NCBI GenBank assembly: GCA_963971285.1
Contig: OZ020254.1
Location: 12,896,001-12,960,000, forward strand
Direction of reading: 5' to 3'
From: Astropecten irregularis
Taxonomy: Eukaryota > Echinodermata > Asteroidea > Paxillosida > Astropectinidae
DNA length: 64,000 nucleotides
Below, piece after piece: positions 12,671 to 24,600 of the stretch. A model generated the notes under the pieces. That model was not told the DNA's origin. It ran no database searches and was given only the letters and a program-made list of their open reading frames with translations. Position 1 is the stretch's first letter; each line of letters begins with the position of its first letter. The position numbers were made by a program, and so were the translations under genes.

Positions 12671-15600
12671 CTGATGAAAGAAACGATACAAAAGCGTCAG
12701 TCTTCACATTCGAGGATCCTAGTCTATATCAAGACAGATAAAGTAACAGTCATCTGTGCAATTTCTAGTCCCAAACGGTGCTCACTTTCTGACAAAACAG
12801 TGAAAAACAAATTTTCTATTCACAGGAGTTTTGATCTCCCTGAGATTAAAACTGTTTTTGGTCTTTGGTTTTACTCTCTTCTTGATAAATACATCACATG
12901 TTAGTTCAGGCACAAAAATCTGATTGATGTGTTTCTACCATCACCATCTTTATACCCTGTATTAAGTTAAAGGTAGATCTGTGAAGATATCTGTTTTGGC
13001 ATGCTACCAAAGTATGATGTTACCTTTAAACAGGCATGCAAATTAGACTTGACAAAAAAACAAGAAAATTCCAATCATTACCATACTTTGTACAGTGTTT
13101 ATCACTTTCCAAAGGTATGAGAGTGAAGTGAAAAAAAAAAGAGGAAATCAGCTGATCCAAAAAAAAGTTGCAGCTGTTTTTTCTTAACTGTTTCACTTCT
13201 TAAAGGTACAGTACTATACCAAAACAGAAATGTTCACAGATTTACTTATAACTTTCAGGATATGAAGATGGTGATGGTAGAAACATACCTTTAAAATGTT
13301 TCTGACTGAAATGCTGTAATTACTCCAGAAATTAGTTAAACAACGACCAAAAAAAATATTGATATCAGGGTGAGATCAAAACCATTCTTCATGTTTAATG
13401 AGAAAAATTGACTCAGGTTTGCGCTATTTTCTTGTGACTCAGATGTCTGATTGAGCTCAAATTTTTACAAGTTTATCATTTTATGTACTGGATCAGACAA
13501 AGTGGAAGTGCTGTTCTGTTACCTTTAAATACCAATCATGTTTTATACATGTACCTTTAAAGGTAGTATCATACTTTGGTAAGAAACCAAAACAGAAATG
13601 TTCACAGATTTACATATAACTTATAGGTATTGAAGTTGGTGGTGATAGAAACATGCCGTTAAATTTTTTTTGCCTGAAATGGTGTATTTATCCAGAAATT
13701 AGTAAAACAACGACCGAAAATCTTTTTGATCTTTTAAAAGATCAAAAATAAAAGAGAAAAGACTTAAGAAATACTGTGGCTGTTTTTCACCATTTTCTCA
13801 AAAAGTGGGCAACGTATGGGACTGAAATTTTCACAGATAACTGTTACTGTATCTGTCTCGATATTTTTGCCCATGAATCTGTATTTCTTTGATAAAAACC
13901 AAAGTATGATACTACCTTTAAGATTGCAGCAACATGTTTAACACATCTCCAGTTAGTGCTCACCTGTTTGCTTGATGTCAGCGTTTGTTCCAAGTAGTCC
14001 AGCTCGCTGGCCACGCGGATGATTAGATCTTTGACCTGAGTGCGACACAGGTGCTTGTGGCTCTCACGTATGTCTCCTGCCATATCCCTCAGCATCATCA
14101 CTAATCTCATCAGTGCCTCCTTCAAACACGAGCAAAGACAAATTTCCCAAATTCTTCAAATTACAAAATATCTTTAAGAGTCTGTACATCATATGTAATA
14201 GGCAGTTTCTGCATCTTTACATTTATCTGTGCAGTGCCTTAAAGGTAGTTTCATACTTTGGTGTCATACCGAAACAGAAATCATTACAGATTCACCTATA
14301 ACTTACAGGGTATAAAGAAAGTGATGGTAGAAACATACCGTTAAAATTGTTCTTCCCGAAATGCTGTATTTTTCCAGAAAAGAATAAGACCAGTGACCAA
14401 AATTATTTTTGGTCTTTTAAAGATCAAAAATAAAAGAGAAAAGACTGTGGGCGTTTTTCACAATTTTCTCAAAAAGTGAGCACCGTATTGGACCAAATTT
14501 TCACAGATGACTGTTACTGTATCTGTCTTGATATTTTTTCCCATAAACTGTATTTCTTCAACAAAATTAAAGCATGATATTACCTTTAAAGAGCATATAA
14601 AATATTGGTAACAAACCAAAACAGAAATATTCACAAATTTGCATATGGGTATAAAGATGGTAATGGTAGCAACATACTGTGAAGATTTTTTTGTCTGAAA
14701 TGCTGTATTTATCCAGAAAAGCTTAAAACCAAACACCAAAACATTTTTAATCTTCGGAAGACCAAACAAATGACACAGCTATTCCCTCACAATTTGGCGT
14801 AACAATTGCAATTTTTTTTTTCCTACTATTTTTGATGATAACATGAGCTGAAAATTTCACAGTTTTGTTTTTATTCCATGACAAATCAAATTATGAGCAG
14901 CCTGCAGCTGCTCTGTCACCTTTACCAATATTGTACAAAATTGGGCCAACAAGCGCCATTATACAGATACCATGCTGTAACTCTATACGGTCTTATACAG
15001 TGTATGTCCTTAAAAGTTCTGTAATATAAATTCAGTAAGGTTTAGTGATATATGAATATTCTTTGCGGGAAAACAGATGGTTTTGAAAGAACTAGAGATT
15101 TGAACCTGATCTTCGGGCACACCTTCAGGGGTTGATTTCATAAAGCCCTACAATCGATCGTAACTCTAGTTTGGAAGGATTACCCATTGTATCTAATGTA
15201 GGGCTGCCATGGATCATACAGTCCTATGATTGATAGTAAGTTATGGACAATGGTGAGTTTGGTGAAATTGACCCCAGGGGCCTTTCCAAACCTTGGCTCC
15301 GGCTCCGGCTTCGGCTTCGTCTCTGTCAAATACAGGTTTCGGTTTTTCATTGAAGCTGAAGCTCCCTTGTCCATTTCAAACATGAGAATCTACTTCCGAA
15401 CCACACCAAAAGCCTCTATTTTGATACCTGTTATTTTAGAATGGATTCATGAAATGGAGCCTGAGCTGAACCGGAGCCGACCAAAGCCTGAGCCAGAGCC
15501 AAGGTTTGGAAAAGGCCCCAGGGGTCGATTTCACCAAACTCATCGTAGCTTACTATCAATCGCAGGATCTTTGATGCATTGCAGACCTACATAGTATAGG

Positions 15601-18600
15601 CCCCCTACGATGGGTTATACTTCGTAACTTGAGTTTCGATCGATCATAAGGCTTCGTGAAATCGACCCCAGGAGTCGTTTGAAAGATTTGCGGTCATTTT
15701 GGGATATATACACAATGAATTCTCACCTTGTCAGATGATTTGTGGAGTTTTTTTTCAAATCCTATAGCAAGTTCAACGAGTCTGACTAGACTGTGCAGTT
15801 TGTAGAAATCAACATCGGTCCTCTGCCTTGGCTTGATAGCAGCCACCAAAGGGATCAAGTCACTCACCTACGATGTAAACATGGCGGTTTGTCAACAATG
15901 AATCTCATGATTCAGCTTACTGCAGAAATCTGTGCTTATGAATTTTTTTGGCTTAAACTGGGTTAGCAGAAAACGTCTACCCGTATGCTAACCTAGTAAG
16001 CGAGATACCTCTAGTTATGTGAACTACCTAAGCACACAGGTAAAAATCTTGTGAGTGTAATACATGTTATTGTCTGCTTTCTTAAAGGTAGTATCATACT
16101 TTGGTTTTTGTCAAAGAAGTACAGATTCATGGGCAAATATATCAAGGAAGATACAGTAACAGTCATCTGTGACATTCCCAGTCCCCTACGGTGTCGACTT
16201 TTTTTGAGAAAACAATGGAAAATTTTGCCCAGGGTATTTTAACATCTTTTTACGGGATTTTTGATCTTCCGAAGATCAAAATTGTTTTCGGTCGTTGGTT
16301 TTACTCTTTTCCAATTAAATACACAGGCAGAAATATTTTAACTGTATGTTTCTACCATTGCCATATTTATACCCTTAAGTTATAGGTAAATCTGTGAAGA
16401 TTTCTGTTTTGGTATGCTACCAAAGTATGATACTACCTTCAAGTACAAATTCTACACTCGAAGCAGGAACATGAAATTGTGTCTTTTAAAAATGTACTCA
16501 TCAGTCATTTTCCAACCATTCAGTCATCAGGATTCATTAGTCTGTCCAGCTATAATAAAGGCAACATTTCATTCAAGATCTCCTAAACTGTTTCAGGTTT
16601 TGACAGAAACTGCAGGGCACGATAGCACGCTTAGTGTCACGTATTGTCAGAAAATCCACTTCAAGTTCATTTCAGCAGTTTTTGTTCTCATCTTTAATTT
16701 GAAGAATGGAAATGTTTAAATTACCTCTACTTTTTCGATATCTCTCACGCTTGCCGGCTCTTCGCTGTCACTTTTGCTAATAAATTTTTCTAGACACACA
16801 CGGCTGAAATAAAAAAAGAAACACACAAAATCTCATTCAATCATTTTCTGTACAAAAACACACAATTGTCAGATTTATTCTTATTGATCACTATTTAGTG
16901 TATTTGTCCATTTCTGGGTTCTTTAGAAGCTGTTGAGAGTTAGCAGGGCCTGATATGTGATACTGCATATATATGGCAGGACTTTCATAAAAGGCTGGAT
17001 TGCAGTGGAACAAGATTATACAAGTTTAAATGCTTACATTTGGATAAGAGGAGCAGAATAAAGGGAGACAGATTGTCATGGCATGCCACTAAATTTATTC
17101 TTAGGAGTTCTGCCCCGTATAAGGAGCGGCTAAAAGATTTAGACCTCCTCAGCCTAGAAAATCGTCGTAAACTCAAAGATAATGTCCTTTTTTTCAAGGG
17201 CGTCCAGAATTTGACATCTATTATAATGGATGACAAGGTTAGCTTCCGCAACACTGATTCTCACAATTTGAGATCTTCCGATTCAATTACTCTTATTCCC
17301 AACAAATGTAAAACTGGTATTTTTAGGCAAACCTTTTTTAACCGCATATACAATTCCTGGAACGAAATCCAATCTAACATAAGAAATTCCCAAGAGTTTT
17401 CTTTTTTTAAACAAGGTCTATTCAAGCACTACCACACAAGCCATTGATACACAATCCAGCTACTGACGGGTGAAATTTGGGGTTCTCTTTACCTGTTTAT
17501 TATTTATTTTTTTATCATATCTCCTATATCTTGCCGGAGTTTTAATAAGTAGTATCTCCCATCTTTTAACATTTTTTTTTTACTAGGAATATTATTTTAT
17601 CTTTGTCCTCGGTTGTTTGCCTGTTAATTGTGCCTGTCCTTTGTCAGTCTGTCTCTTGGTTTTTGATGTTGTAAAGGGTCCCCATTTTGTGGGCCTGTGT
17701 GCCTGTTCAGGGCTTCCCTCTTGCACTACGTGTCTTTTAATGTTTCTGTGCAATAAAGGTAATAAAATTAAAATAATAAGGATAATATTAGGGGGGCTGA
17801 GGAAAACAAAATAGTGATAAGTTGGTGATTAAAGGTACAGTACAGGATTGGTAACATACCCAAACAGAAATGTTCACAGATTTATGTATAACTTTCAGGG
17901 TATGAAGATGGTGCTGGTAGAAACATATACCGGTACCATTAAAATATTTCCACCTGAAATTGGTTTTACTATTTCTGGATAAATACACAAACACCAAACA
18001 CATTTTCGATCTTGGCAAGATTAACAAAAATCATTTTTTATGTTTTACACTTACATGTATAAGAAAAATTGAGTCGGGTTTTCGCTATTTTCTCGTGAAT
18101 CAGAGGGCCGATTGAGCTCAAATTTTCACAGGTTTATTATTTCATGTACATGCATGACATGTTGGATTAGAAAAAGTGTGAGTGCTGTTCTGTGACCTTT
18201 ACCAATCATTTATCATACCTTTAAACACTGATGAAAAATTTGCCAGGATTTGGACAGAGGTGGGTAAGCTTAATAGCTTGATGATGACAAAGGTGAGAAG
18301 ATAAAGGTAAGAAGCTAGGGAGTAGAAAAGAATGCCTTAATTACAGGGTAAAGATGACAATAATAAGATTAATCAGATTATTTAGTGGATTACCTGAGCA
18401 GGGGGTAGATTGCTTTACCCCGGTTCGTGCTTGTTCGCATCAATCGGATCACATGTACTAGATTGTGGTGATGTTCACTGCATTGGCTGACAATCTGACA
18501 TATCTTGCTAGCCTGTTGATGATTCAGAACAATAAATCATGACTTACATATTAATGACATTAATACACAATGTCCAGAGTTAACCAACCAGGGCCCAATA

Positions 18601-21600
18601 GCAATGCGCACTTGCACTAAAAATAGCACCGAACCTCAGACAAACATTGCAACCGGCCATGCAAACGTGTGGTGAGTCGGGATACGTGTGCGCGCGCATG
18701 CATGGCGTGACGTCATTAGTGCGGAACGCTATTTTATAGAATCCCTTACCATACATGCCAATAAGCAAGTATTCTTAGCTTACGATAGCAGATATTTTTG
18801 CTTACAGTGTATTTCACAGGAGAGTTGTGTTTTTGGCTGCACTAAGCAAGGAATTTCTGCAGAATGCATATGACAGCGTGTTAGCAGAAAATAATTATGG
18901 TTAATCTAGAAATTCTTCGCTAACCAAAAGTCTTGCTTACGAATTCCATGAAATAGGACCCTGGGGTTGATTTCACAAAGCCCTATGATAGCTCCTCGTA
19001 ACCGGAGTTATGTACTGTAGGGCTGCAATGAATCGTAAGACCTACGATTGATAATAATAATTATAATATTGAATTTGGGAGGCTAATCATCCTTACTCGC
19101 AGCTGGGGTGCTGAATTGCGAAGGATGCGACTTCAATGTGATCGAGTTGCAGGCTTTCATGGGCGCCCTTGGCTGCCAGCCACATCAACCCATATATGAT
19201 TACGGTGTACAACCTGAGATAAAAAATTTTGATTTTTGTGGAGGGAGGAAAACCGGAGAACCCGGAGAAAAACCCTTGTAGCATAGGAGAGAACCAATGC
19301 ACAACTCTACTCACATATGACCCAGGGCGGAATCGAACCCGGGCCACATTGGTGAGAGGCGAGTGCCTAACGCACTTGCCACCTATGCCCCCAAATAGTA
19401 AATTAGGATGAGTTTGGTGAAATGGACTCTAGGATACAAAATGCAGCATCCCGGTACACTTATTTGTAGCCCATGTTGGAAAGGTCTACACCCTTTCTAT
19501 ATTGGAGATTCTGTTGGGTATAAAAAAAAGTTATGAAGACCACATAGGCCTATGACACATCTAGGCCATGGTAGGTCACACAGATCATAATACCTGAAAA
19601 CGACATTAAAATGGATTCAAATGTGACTGAAATTCCAGTCTTTAGGTGTTACAGACCTGAGTTTTCCATGTGTCGTGATGACAGCAGCTGAGTATAGCAG
19701 CCAGACAATGCTGAAAATCCGTCTGGAATGGACACCTAAGATCAAACCAACGACATTCATGTCACACTGGGTTTCAAGCTCAGAGAAAAAAAACAGGATT
19801 CACAACCACATTTCCATGTGTTGTGCATCACTTGTGATTGTTCTGTGGCTGTTGTTCACTAACTATGAATATGAAATTGAACTTTTAATGGTGGTCAGGT
19901 GGTTTGTTTTATTGAGCAAGACATTTTGTGCTAAGCAAGTTGTTTGTGCTTAACAGCTCCATGAAATTGGCCCCTGGTCAGACTGTTAAACAGATTGTGC
20001 CAGGTTGTGTCATCAATACCAATATAAATTTACTGATTTGGGTCAATTGAAATTCATGTACCCATTATATAATTATGTAAGTCGATGACTGGTACTGACC
20101 TTACAAGCTGCTTATCCAATGAGACTTTGCAGACCAAGTACGTAAGAGAGATCAGATCTTCCTGACTCAAACTGGGCCTTCTGTTGACAGAATTATCAAC
20201 AAACATTCATGAAAATACCAACAGCAAGACAGAATTTTCATGATGTATCCAACAACTTCAAACCCTTTTATATACATGTACCTTGCTGAGTTTTTACCTA
20301 TACCTTACTATACTGGGCCCAACCATGGAGTTAGCAGCAATCCCTTTATGACAGAAGGCAAAAGAACCTTTTAATAATAATAATGGACACTTATAATGCG
20401 CCGGTATCCACCAAACATGACGCTCATGGCTCATATCAATAATTATTATCCCTAGTCATCGGGCCATAATTTAAATTCTTGAAACCATCTCAACTCCCTG
20501 GGGAGTATACAGCCCCCGGCTGCTGTATTCAGTGCACAGAGGCTAATCAAACCACAAAGCCATCTCTATACCCTCGTAGGTACACCTAGGTGAAGAGGAG
20601 CAAATATGTGACAAAGCATCTTGCCCAAGGACGCAATCACCAATAGCCCATGGCTGGATTCGAACCCACAATCTGTAGATTGACCACACAACTTTGAGTT
20701 CAACATGCCAGACCACAAGGCCACAGTACCCCATGGAGTTATACACTCCAGTTCTGGGCCCAATTTCATGAAATCCATTACGGCCTATTTTTGTGATTAC
20801 GGGCACTGCTACGCGTGAGATCTATTTTATGGAGTCCGTAAGCAAGACTTTCTGTGCTTAATCAGTTGACAAAGAATTTCTAGGCTAACCTAGGATTTTT
20901 TTCTGCAAATGTGCATCATGTGCATTCTGCAGAAAGTCCTTGCAAAGCGTAGGGAGAAAGACAACTCTCCTGTGAAATACGCTAGACATAAGCAAAAAAA
21001 CAGTCTTCGTAAAAGAAAAAAAATTATAAGCAAAGATTTTTTATGTGGATCGGTTTTCGGAAGTACCATGTAAGAATTGTTCGTACTTTCGCACTTCTAT
21101 ATCGTTCGCAAAGACTTTTTGCTTACGGTAACGGATTCCATGAAATTGGGCCCTGATCAATTTATGCACTTTTCAGTTTGTCATTTATTTCATACATTTT
21201 GTAAAGGAGCAATCAATGACCATAACACCATAATGTCTTGAGGCCTGGATGTATATCATTATGAATTTACACTTACCTATTCTGTGAGACCAAACACTGT
21301 GTAATAATCTTGATGACTTGCTGTATGTTGTAGGCCAGGAAACAGCTTGGTTTGGTCTGCAAACTGGATTGGTCTGCTTCCTTTTTGTCTTGTTTCCATC
21401 TGAAAAGGTAGGGAAATAAATTTCATCAAATTTAAATTCACCTATTTCTAGGTTGGATTCTAATACAACTAGTATCCACCTAGGGTCCAACTTGGTCCGT
21501 GCCATAACTTTATATGAATCTTGCCAACCCAATAGTGCTGCACACTTGCGCTAAAAATAGCCAAACATTGCAACGTGGCCATGCAAACGTGTGGTGAGTG

Positions 21601-24600
21601 GAAGTATTTGTGCGCGTCGCACGTGGTGTGACATCATTAGTGCGGAACGCTTTTTGACTGAAGTTTAGAGACTATTTGTTTCTGGAACGTGATCAGCGCT
21701 CAAAAGCTGCTCCTGATCCCATTTTAGTGTATCCTGTATATTAAAGCCTTAAAGGCTGTGCATTAAGATTTGCTTCAGTACAGATATGCGGTAAGAAATC
21801 TGCTTTTGACTTGTTAAAAACTACCAATTTTGCCGGTCAGTGATGTACATTTATTATGTGAAAAGGGCATGGTTTTTATTTTTTCCGGGTACGGTACTCA
21901 AATCAAAAGAAATGGTTGGTTTCGGTTATATTTCGGGTACCCAGGTAGAATGCACAGCTGTAGTATCCTGCCTGCAACGTGGATTTGCAAGATAAAATAT
22001 GGGCGACCAAGATCTGCAGCGAAACAAACAGGCCCTTGGCCAAAATGTCAAGTAATTGAGCAATGGTTAAAGCGTGTACATTACCTCTGAGTAACGTCTT
22101 CTTGTGTGAAATTTTTCTGAACGAGGGAAGGAGGTAACAACGAATCCAAGCTTGCTCCTGACAAGAAATGAGAAAAACACAGTGGAATAGAGAAGGTTTG
22201 GAAAGAACCTGGGTCGATTTTACGAAGCCCTACGATCGATCTTAAATCCACTTATGAAAGATAACCCAACGCAGAGCAGGGGGTCTATCCAACGTAGAAA
22301 TGCAATGCATCAAACGTCCTACGATTGATAGGAAGTTACGATGAGTTTGGCAGAATCTACCCCTGGGCTTTTAACGCATAAATATGTATTTTTGTTTTCC
22401 AATGCAAATGGAAGCACCAATCTCCTGTATTACAACAGGGAATTAATAAAATGTTAATCTTTCAATATTACATATACTCCAAAAAGACCACGGAAAGCCA
22501 CTTTTGATTATATACATGTATTTCGTATCAGAACATCATCAAGCCTTGAATTTAACAGAGGCCACGGAGGCCATGGCCTTGGTTGCCCTGGTTCTTGGCC
22601 TTGGTGCCCCCTTCAAATGTTTCCAATACACATTATGATTTTCCAATAGAGTGCCCCTTGCAATAGAAAAGTGGCCTTGCCCTTTTCTGAACCAAATTCA
22701 AGGCCTGCATCATAATTATTGTAGACGTCACAACAAAAGGAGACATAGGGTACATTCTTTACCCCAACATGGCAGAATGACCCACAATGCATACATGTAC
22801 ATGTATCAGTCTTTATTTCTTTCTAGTCAATTGATTGACTGATAAAGGCAAGGGCTGTATGAAAATCCTATCATATGCGGATTGGTTTTCGGAAACACCA
22901 TGTAATATTCGTTGGTACTTTCGTACCTCTTACATGTACTTCGTCGCACTTCTGGTTAGGTCCAAACATTTCGACTAGCCTGCTCTAGTCGTCATCTTGA
23001 TGACTAGAGCAAGCTAGTCAAAACGTTGAGACCTAACCAGAAGTGCAACGAAATAAGAAGTGCGAAAGTACAAAAAAAATACCACATGGTGTTTCCACAA
23101 ACCGATCAACATACCAATTGTCACCATGCAAAGTCTCAAATAATCAATCCTACCATAGTTGACAAAGATGGTAGCGATATCTAGAAGACTTGGACACCAG
23201 GATTTGGCAGTTGGATGTAGATGCTGTGATGAGTTCATCAACGACCACATGGTATCAAAGATCATTCCAACGGTCATAACACTATCACACACAGACACTG
23301 CAGAGATGCCAAAAGACAAATAAACAAACATACAAGCCAATGCTCTATGAACATCATAGGGCATGTTCATATGAGTTGCTAACTGCTCTGCTAACTTCAC
23401 TACTAAAATATCACAGCAGGAGTTCGATTGGGAAAGCAACTTTAGCTAAAATTCACCGAGCGTTCACAAGGCGCATTCATAAGTGCTAACTGCACAATCA
23501 GTGTATGCAGAGGTCACGAAAACCATTGCTACCATACGGCAATTTACAGTGAGCAGCGTTGCTATTTAAGTATCAGGGGCTGATTTCATAAAACTCTGCA
23601 ACGTGTCCTAGTTGCAATGCGTCGCATCTATGCAATGAGTCCATAGAGAAAGGATGCGTCTTAACTCTGTTTTATGAAATCGGCCCCAGATTTCAGTGAT
23701 AAGTCGGAGGAAGCGAAGTTAACAGCACAAATTTCTGCTGTTAACTTTCGGACTTAGCAGCGAAGTTAGCAGTGAAGTTGACAGTGAAGTTTAGCTAAAA
23801 TTGCTTTCCAATGGCAACAAGTTTTCACTGATAAGTTAGCAGCAAAGTTAGCAGCTCATGTGAACATTTTTGATTTTATGGGAATTCAATGTGGAAGTAA
23901 AGTTCATTAGAAAAATCCATTTTCTCTTCAGCATATTTATTACAAGTATAATTGCTGATCAAGTTCCAGATCCTAATGGAACAATCAAGCCCTTTGAATA
24001 TCTGGGGCCAACTTCACGGCCCTGCTTAGCACAAAAGTTTTTGTCTTTATAAAAACAGGATAAACAACCCCTTTATGTCCATGTGTTGTGTATCTTTTGT
24101 GATTGTCCTTTGGCTGTTGTTCACTTATGAATTTCAAATGGAAATTCTAATAATGGTTTGTTTTATAGAGCAAGATATTTTGTGGTAAGCCAATTTGTTG
24201 TGCTTAACAGGTCCATGAAATTGGCCCCTGGAAACAGGCTGGTGACCCCCTGAAGACTCTCCACTCATTCTACAATGAGAGGACACCTATGGGGTTACGA
24301 AACAGAGGCTTAGGCTCAGGCTCCAGCTCTGTCACCCATATGCTGAAAATAGGATGTGGTCTTTCATTGAAGCTGAAGCACAGACATAAATAACCCATAG
24401 ACCGACAGCGCCCTATTCAAATGTATGGCAGGGTACCATAATTGTGACTGCACCCGACTATTGCCAAACTATGGGCCAAAAATTTTACTTTTACGGGAAA
24501 TTCTAGATGAAAATGAATTGATATCAACTTTAAACCCATTGGAGCATTAGGTTTATCTCACGTACCACTGCACAGTAATACATGTTTCTCAAATAATGGA

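Noticed and set aside
15226-15594. 122-codon plus-strand frame
   Set aside because: It comes from a GGCTCC hexamer repeat and adjoining foldback MITEs; the frames differ between copies.
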